Of a stretch of DNA of 64,000 bases, positions 7,585 through 14,983 are shown piece after piece. The stretch spans positions 83,927-147,926 of the forward strand of contig NZ_JAGGOO010000016.1 in the NCBI RefSeq assembly GCF_018614415.1. Direction: 5' to 3'. The notes under the pieces were generated by a model. The model did not search any database and was not told the DNA's origin. It was given only the letters and a program-made list of their open reading frames with translations. The DNA comes from Streptomyces sp. ISL-12 (GTDB lineage Bacteria; Actinomycetota; Actinomycetes; Streptomycetales; Streptomycetaceae). A program made the translations under genes and the position numbers. Positions within the stretch are counted from its first letter, which is position 1. Each line of letters opens with the position of its first letter.

Positions 7585-9378
7585 TCAGGGCACCAGCAAC
7601 TGTCCGGCCGCCAGGGCACGGTAAAGGGCGTCCCCGGCGAGCAGTTCCTCGTGGGTGCCGGTGGCCCGTACCCGGCCGGACTCCATCACGACGATGCGGT
7701 CGGCCATGGTCACGGTGGACAGCCGGTGCGCGATGACCACGACCGTCGTCTCGCGCGCCACGTCCACGACCACGTCGCGCAGGGCGCGTTCGTTGGCGGC
7801 GTCGAGCTGGGACGTGGCCTCGTCCAGGAGCAGCAGCCGGGGCCGGCGCAGCAGCGCCCGGGCGATGGCCACCCGCTGGCGTTCGCCGCCGGACAGCCGC
7901 GTGCCCCGGTGGCCGACCGGCGTGTCGAGCCCCTGGGGCAGGGCGCGCGCGAACGCGTCGAGACGGGTGCGGACGAGCACCTCGCCGATCTCGTCCTCGG
8001 TGGCGTCGGGGGCGGCGAACAGCAGGTTCTCCCGCAGCGTGCCGGAGAGCACGGGCGCGTCCTGCTCGATGTAGCCGATGCCGGCCCGCAGGTCGGCCAG
8101 GGGGAGGTCGCGTACGTCCCGGCCGTCGATGAGAACCCGGCCGGAGGTCGGCTCGTAGAACCGTTCCAGCAGGGCGAACACGGTGGACTTGCCCGCCCCG
8201 GACGGGCCGACCAGGGCGGTCATCCGGCCGCCGGGCGCGGTGAAGTCCACTGCCCGGTGCACGTCGGGCAGTTCGGGCCGGTAGCGGAAGGAGACCTTCT
8301 CGAAGGTGACGGTGGCCGGGGGACCGGCCCGCCCGCCCGTGCTCACGTCGCGGCTCTCCGGCGGGGCCTCCGGGGCGGTGTCGGTCTCCAGGAGGTCGAT
8401 CTCCCGCAGCCGGGCCACGGCCGCCGCCCCGACGTGGAACTGCGTGGTCGCCTGGATCAGCTCGGACACCGGCTGCGTCAGGTAGAAGAGCAGCATCAGG
8501 AAGGCCACCAGCACCGAGACCTCGACGGTCCCCGACGCCACCCGGGCGCCGCCCACACTCAGGACGCACAGGAACGACAACTGCACGGACAGGCCCGCCG
8601 AGGTGCCCATCAGCGCCTGCCAGCCGGCCGCCCGGACACCGCTGCGCCAGGCCTCGTCGGCACTCCGGTGCACCGCGGCCGTCTCCCGGTCCTCGGCCCC
8701 GGACGCCTTCACCGTCCGCAGGGCGCCCAGGGCCCGTTCCAGTACGGCGCCCATCTCACCCACCGCGGCCTGGGCCCGCGCGGTGGCCCGCGCGATACGG
8801 GGCATGGTGACGGCCAGCACCGCGCAGGTGAGCGCGATGACACCGGCGGTCACGCCGAGCAGTACCGGGTCGAGCAGCCCCATCGTCACGGTGACGCCCG
8901 TCAGGGCGAGCGTACTGGTGACGGCCGAGACCAGTGACTGGGTGGTGACCTGCCGGAGCAGCGTCGTGTCCGAGGAGACCCGCGACAGGAGGTCACCGGG
9001 TTCCAGCCGGTCGAGTTCGGTGATCCTCAGACGCAGCAGCCTGCCCGTGATCCCGTGCCGGGCGCCGCGCACCACCGACTCGGCGGCGCGCGCCAGGACG
9101 TACTGGCCGAGTGCGCGCAGCACGGCGCCGAGCACGACGAGCACCGAGAGGGCGGTCAGGGCGCCGGTGACGGGCCGCCGGTCGCCGAGGCCGTCGATCA
9201 GTTCCTTGGCCGCGAGCGGCTGGGCCAGCATGGCCGCCGTACCGGCGAGACCCAGCAGTCCGCCGCAGACGATCCGCGGCAGCTGACCGCGGGCGTACCG
9301 CAGCAGGGCACGGCCGGTCGTGCGCAGCGTCAGGGAGGCGAGGGGGAGCGGCGGGGCGGCGGGCGGCCGGGCGCGCAC
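7585..9378 (-). CDS. ABC exporter (TMD-NBD fusion) of the lasso-peptide operon
   Basis: 597 aa from GTG 9378. The N-terminal half has six membrane helices of the type-I exporter fold. The NBD carries Walker A GPSGAGKST, Q-loop GYIEQDAPVLSG, signature LSGGERQR, Walker B LLLLDEATSQLD and H-loop IAHRLST. It acts as a homodimer in the inner membrane. It is the last gene of the lasso operon, 9 bp after the luciferase-like monooxygenase, which makes it the probable exporter and immunity factor (the lasso 'D' function). There is no C39 peptidase domain, as expected when B1/B2 remove the leader. Confidence 0.88.
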   Translation of the reverse strand: MRARPPAAPPLPLASLTLRTTGRALLRYARGQLPRIVCGGLLGLAGTAAMLAQPLAAKELIDGLGDRRPVTGALTALSVLVVLGAVLRALGQYVLARAAESVVRGARHGITGRLLRLRITELDRLEPGDLLSRVSSDTTLLRQVTTQSLVSAVTSTLALTGVTVTMGLLDPVLLGVTAGVIALTCAVLAVTMPRIARATARAQAAVGEMGAVLERALGALRTVKASGAEDRETAAVHRSADEAWRSGVRAAGWQALMGTSAGLSVQLSFLCVLSVGGARVASGTVEVSVLVAFLMLLFYLTQPVSELIQATTQFHVGAAAVARLREIDLLETDTAPEAPPESRDVSTGGRAGPPATVTFEKVSFRYRPELPDVHRAVDFTAPGGRMTALVGPSGAGKSTVFALLERFYEPTSGRVLIDGRDVRDLPLADLRAGIGYIEQDAPVLSGTLRENLLFAAPDATEDEIGEVLVRTRLDAFARALPQGLDTPVGHRGTRLSGGERQRVAIARALLRRPRLLLLDEATSQLDAANERALRDVVVDVARETTVVVIAHRLSTVTMADRIVVMESGRVRATGTHEELLAGDALYRALAAGQLLVP

Positions 9379-9387
9379 GGCGGGCCC

Positions 9388-10461
9388 TCAGCGGGCGGCC
9401 GGGGCCGGGCGGGAGCCGACGCGGCGCCGTACCGCCGGGAAGACCCGCGTCGCGAGCCGCTCCAGGTGGGCCAGCGTCTCGTCCGTCCCCTCGGCTCCCT
9501 CCACCTGGCACATGACGCGGGTGCAGCCGGAGACGCCGATGTGGTGCGCCAGCCGCTCCACGCAGGTCTCCACCGGCCCGACCGGGTGGTGGGCGAGGAT
9601 CCGGCCCGCCAGCGTCGCGACGTGCTCCTCGGTCACCGGCGGCGCGGCCGGCAGCGACGGGTCGGGCGGCAGACCGCGGTGCTGGTTGAGCGCGAGGATG
9701 AACCGGGCCCGGTCCCGCATCAGCCGCTCGGCCTCCCGCGGGGAGCCGGTCACCCGGGTGAACACGGCGAACGCGTGCCCGCCCACGGGCGCGCCCGCAC
9801 CGGTGGCGCGGACCCGCCGGGCGTGGAGGGCCACCATCTCCGCCTTCGCCTCGGCGCTCTTGTCGAAGAACAGCATCAGCGGCAGTCCCCGGTCGGCGGC
9901 CAGCTCGATCGAGGCGGGGGAGCCGGCCGCCACGTACACCGGCGGGTGCGGTGAGGTGCGCGCCGCGGGCAGCGGCCGGACCGACGGCGGGGCGGGCGCC
10001 GCGAGACCCGTGGGCACCTCGCCGCGCAGCGCGTCGAGCAGGCGGTCCAGCGGCCGGCCCAGCCCGGCCCGCCAGTCGCCGATCCCGCCGCCCAGCACCT
10101 CGTACTCGACACCCGGGACGCCGCGCCCCACCCCGAGGACGAACCGGCCGCCCGACACCTGGTCGAGCAGCGCCGCCTGCTCGGCCGTGTGCACGGGCGA
10201 GTGCAGCGGCAGGACGGTCACCGCCGTGCCGACGTGGACACGCTCCGTCCGGCCCAGCAGGTACGCGGCGAGGGCCAGTGCCGACGGGTTGACGGCGGAG
10301 TCGAGGAAGTGGTGCTCGGTCAGCCACACGTCGTCCAGACCGAGCGCCTCCGCGCCCCTGGCCACCGCCACCGTACGGGCGAGTACTTCGGAGTCCGTCT
10401 GGCCCGGGTACCGGTCGGTGGTCAGCAGGACGCCGAACCGGACGCCGCCGTCCGCCGTCAT
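9388..10461 (-). CDS. Luciferase-like (LLM) flavin-dependent monooxygenase in lasso operon
   Basis: 357 aa. Bacterial-luciferase-like TIM barrel: VRFGVLLTTDRYPGQ at the N-terminus, WLTEHHF, the stretch RTERVHVGTAVTVLPLHSP, then AEQAALLDQVSGGRFVLGVGRG, and VYVAAGSPASIELAADRGLPL in the C-terminal half. It should use reduced FMN or F420. ATG 10459-10461 overlaps the B2 stop (ATGA), so it is translationally coupled to lasso maturation genes, and the exporter follows 9 bp later. That position suggests an oxidative tailoring step on the lasso peptide, which is not a standard lasso enzyme class. A housekeeping LLM trapped in the operon is the alternative. Confidence 0.88.
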   Translation of the reverse strand: MTADGGVRFGVLLTTDRYPGQTDSEVLARTVAVARGAEALGLDDVWLTEHHFLDSAVNPSALALAAYLLGRTERVHVGTAVTVLPLHSPVHTAEQAALLDQVSGGRFVLGVGRGVPGVEYEVLGGGIGDWRAGLGRPLDRLLDALRGEVPTGLAAPAPPSVRPLPAARTSPHPPVYVAAGSPASIELAADRGLPLMLFFDKSAEAKAEMVALHARRVRATGAGAPVGGHAFAVFTRVTGSPREAERLMRDRARFILALNQHRGLPPDPSLPAAPPVTEEHVATLAGRILAHHPVGPVETCVERLAHHIGVSGCTRVMCQVEGAEGTDETLAHLERLATRVFPAVRRRVGSRPAPAAR

Positions 10462-10892
10462 CGCTCCGCCCGGTCCGCCGCGGGCACGGACACGCGCTGC
10501 AACGGGCGGAACAACTCGACGCCCCCGCCCTCGCCGACGGGACGGCCGTCCACCTCCACCCAGGCGTGCGCGCGGAACGGCTCGGTGCGCACGCCGGTGC
10601 ACCAGTCCGGCCACTGCCCCCGCACCCGGCACAGCAGCACGGTGGCCACCGAACGCTGCAGACACCCCTGCCCGGCGCAGGTGCGGCTGACGGACACCAC
10701 CGCCCGGCGGCTGAGCAGGGCCTGTGCCTCGGCGCAGGGACGGGCGCCGCGGGCGACGGCGCGCAGTACCCGGCGCAGCCGGCCGGGAGACAGCCGGATC
10801 AGCAGCCAGGCCGCCGTCACGGCGAGCCGGGCGAGCAGCGCGTCACCCCGGGAGAGCGGGGCCCGTGCTTCGGGTACGACGGGGAAGGTCAT
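10458..10892 (-). CDS. Lasso peptide biosynthesis B2 protein (leader peptidase)
   Basis: 144 aa, the usual B2 size. It belongs to the transglutaminase-like cysteine protease family (PF13471): the catalytic Cys is in CAGQGCLQRS (around residue 75), the His in RAHAWVEVDG (around residue 110), and the Asp follows in the same motif. It cleaves the leader from the precursor once B1 has delivered it. Its ATG overlaps the stop of B1 (ATGA at 10889-10892) and its own stop overlaps the LLM start. Confidence 0.92.
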   Translation of the reverse strand: MTFPVVPEARAPLSRGDALLARLAVTAAWLLIRLSPGRLRRVLRAVARGARPCAEAQALLSRRAVVSVSRTCAGQGCLQRSVATVLLCRVRGQWPDWCTGVRTEPFRAHAWVEVDGRPVGEGGGVELFRPLQRVSVPAADRAER

Positions 10893-11146
10893 GCCGTCAC
10901 CAGCCGGGCCCCGACCAGGCGCGCCACCAGCGCGTCGACGTCCGCCGCCACCCGCTCCCGCTGCCCGGGGAAGGACGTGGCGAGTTCCTCGACGATCTCC
11001 GGTACGCCGAGGCCGTCCCGCAGCAGCCGGACGACGGTGGCACCGGTGCGGTTGAGCATCCAGTAGCGGCCGGTGGACTCGTGCAACAGCACCATGCCGT
11101 CGTCGGTCTCGGCCGTGGTCACGTCGGGGGCGAGTGAATAGCTCAT
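10889..11146 (-). CDS. Lasso peptide biosynthesis B1 protein (PqqD-like RRE)
   Basis: 85 aa PqqD-family protein: DDGMVLLHESTGRYWMLNRTGATVVRLLRDG is the recognition-element beta-strand/helix core. It binds the leader region of the precursor (YxxPxL motif) and presents it to B2. I chose ATG 11146, which overlaps the cyclase stop (ATGA at 11143-11146), rather than the longer in-frame ATG at 11203 inside the cyclase gene. Encoded as a separate protein from B2, as is usual in actinobacterial lasso clusters. Confidence 0.9.
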   Translation of the reverse strand: MSYSLAPDVTTAETDDGMVLLHESTGRYWMLNRTGATVVRLLRDGLGVPEIVEELATSFPGQRERVAADVDALVARLVGARLVTA

Positions 11147-12972
11147 CGGATTCCCTTCGCGGCACCGGTCCGCTCCCGGGCCGCCTCGACCGAGCGCAGC
11201 CACGACTCACAGGCCAGCGTGGAGACCATCGGGATGAAACTCCGTGGGGTGGGGTGCGGGGCGAGGAGCACGGAGCGGACCGCGACCGGGTCCACCAGGC
11301 CCAGCCGGGCCAGCCGCATGTCCTCGCCGAGCTCCAGCAGTTCCCGCCGGTGACGCCGCACACCGGCGTACACGTCGGCGCTGAACTCGCCCTTCGTGGT
11401 GCGCTCCAGGACCGGATCGGGGACGGTGCCGCGCAGCGCCGCCGTCAGCAGCGGCTTGGTCAGCCCCGGGCGGGTGCGGTCGGTGAGCCGCAGGGTGAGC
11501 GCCGCCTCCAGTACCTGGTCGTCGAGGTACGGGGCGTGGTACGAGACGCCGGAGCGGGAGGTGAGACGGTCGGTCAGACGGACGCTCGTCCCGCAGCGGC
11601 GTACGGCCTGGACGACCTCGTGCTGCGCGGGATCGGGGGAGTGGGGCTCGGCTCCCCGCTCCGCCGCGTCCCGGAGCAGCCGGCGGCAGACGTCGGCCGC
11701 CGGGGCGGTCACCCAGAACGGCAGCCGCGGGTGATGGCCCCAGCCGGTCAGTGGTTCACGGGGTCCCCGGATGGGCGTGGTGAGGGAGCGTGACGCCGCG
11801 TGCAGCCACTGGCCGTACGACGGGTCGCGCAGCAGGTTGCGCACCAGCGCGCCGAGCGGCCAGCGGTACATGCTGCGGGCCACCCGCAGCTCGGTGAGGG
11901 ACCGCAGCGGCGCGCGGCGGGCCAGGGCGTGGAAGAAGGAGGGCGCCGGGTGGAAGAGCTCGTCGCCGCCGTGGCCCGTCAGGTGGACGGACACCTCGCG
12001 GGCGGCCAGCCGTTCGGCCACGTAGGTCATCGCCGCCGTCGTCCGCCACCAGGCGTACGGCGCCTCCAGGTCGTCCTCGGGGACGGGGCGGCCGGCGAAC
12101 GAGTGCGGCACCTGAGACCAGGGCAGGACGAGGGACTCGGCGTCCGGCAGGTATCCGGCCGCCTGCCGTGCCCACCAGGCGTCGTCGTTGGCGGGGTCCA
12201 CGGCGTCCTTGCGGACGGTCACCAGCCTCCGGCAGCCCTCGTCCGCCGCGGTGAGCAGGGCCAGGCTGGTGGAGTCCAGTCCGCCGGACAGGTCGCAGCC
12301 GACGACGCCGGACCGCGTCCGCGCGGAGACCGCGCCCCGCAGCGCGGTCAGCACCTGCCGGGCGCTGCGCCCGATCGGCTGGTCGGCCGGGGGAGGGGAC
12401 CACCAGCGGACCGTGTGGTGGCTGCCGTCGCGTCGCACCCGGAGCCAGTGGCCGGGCCGCAGACAGGACACGGAGCGCCAGGCCGTGCGGCCGGTCAGCG
12501 GCCAGGGCGGCTGGGCCAGGAGATGGCAGACCACCGTGGTCTCGTCGACCTCGCCGCCCGACAGGGCCGCCAGGGGGTCCGGCCGGTCGGCCGCCAGGGT
12601 GAGGCCGTCGACGGTGGTGTGGAAGATCTCGCGGACACCCGAGAGGGAGCCCTGGGCGCGCGTCTCACCGTCGAAGGAGGCCAGGGTGTGGTAGCTGCCC
12701 GGGATCGCCCGCAGGGCGTCGCCGAGCCGGTCGAGGGTCGCACAGTGTCCGACCACGCGCGCGAGGTCCCCGGGGGTCGCCGCGAAGCAGCCGAGCAGGG
12801 CGACGCGGCGGGTACCGACGGAGGCGGTCAGGATCTCGTCGTCCGCCCAGGAACCGACGACCCAGGGACGCCCGGACGCGTGGGTGAGTATCCCGTCCGG
12901 TTCCCGGTGGCGCGACGGCACACCGGCGGCGACCGCGCCCAGCCGGTGGTCGGGCAGAACGAGAAACCGCAT
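11143..12972 (-). CDS. Lasso peptide macrolactam cyclase (asparagine-synthetase-like C protein)
   Basis: 609 aa, normal for this family. The N-terminal glutaminase-like domain lacks the catalytic Cys2 (it begins MRFLVLPDH), so no glutamine hydrolysis is expected. The synthetase half has the PP-loop CDLSGGLDSTSLALL, HLTGHGGDELF and YHAPYLDDQVLEAAL. It adenylates the side chain of the ring Asp/Glu in the precursor and joins it to the new N-terminus. Start 12972 has GGAGGAC upstream. The reading frame continues far upstream to 13962, but that segment covers the precursor gene and is not coding. Confidence 0.93.
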   Translation of the reverse strand: MRFLVLPDHRLGAVAAGVPSRHREPDGILTHASGRPWVVGSWADDEILTASVGTRRVALLGCFAATPGDLARVVGHCATLDRLGDALRAIPGSYHTLASFDGETRAQGSLSGVREIFHTTVDGLTLAADRPDPLAALSGGEVDETTVVCHLLAQPPWPLTGRTAWRSVSCLRPGHWLRVRRDGSHHTVRWWSPPPADQPIGRSARQVLTALRGAVSARTRSGVVGCDLSGGLDSTSLALLTAADEGCRRLVTVRKDAVDPANDDAWWARQAAGYLPDAESLVLPWSQVPHSFAGRPVPEDDLEAPYAWWRTTAAMTYVAERLAAREVSVHLTGHGGDELFHPAPSFFHALARRAPLRSLTELRVARSMYRWPLGALVRNLLRDPSYGQWLHAASRSLTTPIRGPREPLTGWGHHPRLPFWVTAPAADVCRRLLRDAAERGAEPHSPDPAQHEVVQAVRRCGTSVRLTDRLTSRSGVSYHAPYLDDQVLEAALTLRLTDRTRPGLTKPLLTAALRGTVPDPVLERTTKGEFSADVYAGVRRHRRELLELGEDMRLARLGLVDPVAVRSVLLAPHPTPRSFIPMVSTLACESWLRSVEAARERTGAAKGIR

Positions 12973-13026
12973 GAGTCCTCCACTGGTCCACCGGAGCGAG
13001 CCGGTCCGACGTCGACGGGCGCACGT

Positions 13027-13076
13027 GCCGGCTCCCCCTCCCACGTGGTCACCGCGGGCGAGGCGGGGGAGCCGGC
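13027..13076 (-). terminator. Intercistronic hairpin between lasso precursor and cyclase genes
   Basis: GCCGGCTCCCCC (13027-13038) and GGGGGAGCCGGC (13065-13076) form a perfect 12-bp stem with a 26-nt loop, in the 113-bp gap between the precursor stop and the cyclase start. Such hairpins partly terminate transcription or protect the precursor mRNA, keeping precursor message above enzyme message. No T-tract is visible. Confidence 0.6.
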
Positions 13077-13085
13077 CCGGTGGGC

Positions 13086-13211
13086 TCAGCAGCCCAGCCA
13101 CCAGCACAGGTCGTAGGCGTCCCAGCCCCAGACGCCCGTGTCCAGGGTGAGTTCCCTGAAGCCTCCGACCTCGACCAGGGCGGGCGGCTCGTACACGGTG
13201 TTCTCGCTCAT
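13086..13211 (-). CDS. Lasso peptide precursor (A), 41 aa
   Basis: Sequence: leader MSENTVYEPPALVEVGGFRE (1-20) then LTLDTGVWGWDAYDLCWWLGC (21-41). The leader has the actinobacterial lasso recognition motif Y7-xx-P10-x-L12 and the G-x-F-x-x-x-T element, with Thr22 as the conserved penultimate leader residue. Under the Thr(-2) rule the core is residues 24-41, DTGVWGWDAYDLCWWLGC: 18 aa, ring D1 to D8, Cys at 13 and 18. A second option is a Gly26 start (16 aa, ring G1 to D9, Cys 11 and 16). GGGAGGTG stands 6-8 nt before ATG 13211. The gene is followed on the same strand by cyclase, B1, B2, LLM and exporter genes. Confidence 0.88.
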   Translation of the reverse strand: MSENTVYEPPALVEVGGFRELTLDTGVWGWDAYDLCWWLGC

Positions 13212-13460
13212 GTCGTTCACCTCCCCTCGCATTCGCGCTCACTGCCGGCGGAAGGCCGCAGTGCTGCCCCCGTTCGTGCTTCATGCTGGGCAGGTGGGTG
13301 CAAATGTAGGGACGCGCCGGTCCCGGGCGCCCGAGCGGAACGTCCCGGTGAAGTCCCCTTTCTGTCCTGGTACATGGACAGCGCGATGAGCGAGCCTGAA
13401 AACTGGCCGGACGGCTCGCGGGGGCCGGCTCACCGAGGACGGCGGGAGGGACGGATCCGG

Positions 13461-14246
13461 ATGCATTCCGCTCGGGGGACCCGGTACGGCAGAAGACGAG
13501 CGCTGCGCGGCGCCCTGGGAGTCGCCGGCGCCCTGGCGCTGGGGACGGCGGCTTCCCGCTCACCGGCACGGGCCGCCGCCGGACACCGGGCCGGCCCCGT
13601 CCTCCCCGAGGTGCCGGGCATGCTCGGCGACCGGCTGGCGAACGAATTCTGGTACCAGTTCGACGAGGCGACCTATTTCCGGCAGTCACCGCGACTGCGG
13701 GAAGCCTATGCGGAAATGGCCCGGTACCTCGGCGGGAACGCGTTGACCGGTGTCCGCGACGCGTGGGTGAGAACCGGGGCAGAACCCGGTTATCCGGAGA
13801 CGTACGCCGCCTTTCTCGAACCGGTGCGCGAACCGCTCCGGGTGATTTCCCGCGCTCAGGTCGAGGTCTTCGACAGGTATTACGGCCGGCGTCCCGACGG
13901 CATTCTCGACGCGATGTCGTACTTCGCCCAAGGGGTGCTGTTCGATCCGCGCAGGGCGCCACAGGAGTCCGAAGTGCACACCATGAACGGGGACCCGCCG
14001 CTCGCTTACCACACCTGGCACGCCTACCAGTACGCGAGCGTCCTGCTGGACGTCGACCGACGGTTCTGGGCCGCGATGATTCCCGTCAACGGGTTCGCGT
14101 GGGCGCTGCAGCTGGTGGCGAAGCCGGACACCCGGACCGTCAACCCCCCGCTGCCCCGGCCGACGGTGGCACGGGTGGCGGCGTCCTGGCTGCCGCGCGG
14201 CCCGCGGCGCATCGACGCGGACCTGCTGGCGTTCCATCACCGCTGA
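13461..14246 (+). CDS. Tat-secreted protein of unknown function
   Basis: 261 aa from ATG 13461 (GGGAGGGACGG upstream). The N-terminus is a twin-arginine-like signal (GRRRALRGALGVAGALALG, then AxA cleavage near residue 38). The mature part (LANEFWYQFDEATYFRQSP, AYAEMARYLGG, VEVFDRYYGRRPDGILDAMSYFAQGVLFDPRR, HTMNGDPPLAYHTWHAYQYASVLLDVDRRFW) is rich in aromatic residues and His. I do not recognise the family. It is transcribed divergently from the lasso precursor, with 249 bp between starts. Upstream in-frame starts at 13374 and 13386 are possible. A strong hairpin begins at its stop codon. Confidence 0.72.
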   Translation: MHSARGTRYGRRRALRGALGVAGALALGTAASRSPARAAAGHRAGPVLPEVPGMLGDRLANEFWYQFDEATYFRQSPRLREAYAEMARYLGGNALTGVRDAWVRTGAEPGYPETYAAFLEPVREPLRVISRAQVEVFDRYYGRRPDGILDAMSYFAQGVLFDPRRAPQESEVHTMNGDPPLAYHTWHAYQYASVLLDVDRRFWAAMIPVNGFAWALQLVAKPDTRTVNPPLPRPTVARVAASWLPRGPRRIDADLLAFHHR

Positions 14247-14298
14247 CGCGAAGGGGCGGGCGTACGGCCCCCGGTACGCCCGCGCCCCCTTCGCGTCA
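14244..14298. terminator. Strong bidirectional terminator hairpin
   Basis: The segment starting TGACGCGAAGGGGCGGGCGT at 14244 is nearly fully complementary to the segment ending CTTCGCGTCA at 14298 (about 24 paired bases, loop around 14266-14272, one bulge). It includes the stop codon of the Tat-secreted gene and lies between that gene and the convergent MarR gene, so it can end both transcripts. Confidence 0.75.
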
Positions 14299-14332
14299 CC
14301 TGGTCCGCCGTCCGCCTGCCCTCCGCCGGGCG

Positions 14333-14818
14333 TCAGGCGGGACGTTCCGCCGGGTCGGGGCGCGGCCACGGCATCCCGTGCAGTCGCTCGATGTCCGAGT
14401 TGAAGCGCTGGAGCAGGTCGGCGAAGGCGGCGATGTCCTCCTCCGGCCAGTCGGTCATGATCCGGTCCAGACTTGCCACCAAGCCGGTGCGCTCCTCGTC
14501 CAGACGCCGCTCGCCCTCCTCGGTGATGCGGAACTTGCGGGCCAGGCCGCCGTCGGGGTCGGGGATGCGCTCGACCAGACCGGCCCGCATGGCGGCCGCC
14601 GTCTGCCGGTTGAGCGTGGAGACGTCCAGCCCGAACGCGTCGCCCAGCTGCCCGATCGACATCGGGCCCTGCACGCGGATACGGCTGAGCAGGATGTAGG
14701 CGCTGCGGTCCAGGACACTGCCGGTGCGTCGGCCTTTGCTCTTGTGCAGATGCATATAACGGCTCAGCAGCATCTGCTCGAACTCCACCCGTTCCGTAGC
14801 CCTGTCCGCCCTGTTCAC
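14333..14818 (-). CDS. MarR-family regulator
   Basis: 161 aa from GTG 14818 (GAGGG five bases upstream). The winged helix covers ILLSRIRVQGPMSIGQLGDAFGLDVSTLNRQTAAAMRAGLVERIPDPDGGLARKFRIT, the classic MarR fold with wing. It is divergent from a DHA2-type efflux pump, and palindromes lie between the two starts, so it most likely represses the pump and itself until a phenolic or drug ligand binds. The frame stays open to an ATG at 14911 but that would span the operator region. Confidence 0.87.
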   Translation of the reverse strand: MNRADRATERVEFEQMLLSRYMHLHKSKGRRTGSVLDRSAYILLSRIRVQGPMSIGQLGDAFGLDVSTLNRQTAAAMRAGLVERIPDPDGGLARKFRITEEGERRLDEERTGLVASLDRIMTDWPEEDIAAFADLLQRFNSDIERLHGMPWPRPDPAERPA

Positions 14819-14890
14819 AAGCCCTCTTCTCCGCCCTCTGCGTCGCCGTGCGCACCCTCGGACCCAGTCGGCTCCATCATATGCACTCGA

Positions 14891-14922
14891 CACATCATGT
14901 GGTAGATACACAAGCTATGTAT
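14891..14922. promoter_or_regulatory. MarR operator-like palindromes
   Basis: CACAT-C-ATGTG (14891-14901) is a perfect 11-bp dyad. ATACA (14906-14910) and TGTAT (14918-14922) form a second, spaced dyad. Both are AT-richer than their surroundings and lie between the divergent MarR and MFS starts. Confidence 0.5.
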
Positions 14923-14983
14923 GATGCACACCGCGTCTCGGTGGAGACGCCGTCACTCATCCAGGTTTCGCAGAGGAGCTCCC

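Noticed and set aside
6517..8937. 806-aa open frame on the plus strand
   Set aside because: Spans the TetR gene in another frame and is antisense to the ABC exporter; no domain signal.
12973..13962. N-terminal extension of the lasso cyclase
   Set aside because: Open frame only; it would run through the precursor gene and the hairpin, and the conserved cyclase start with its Shine-Dalgarno is at 12972.
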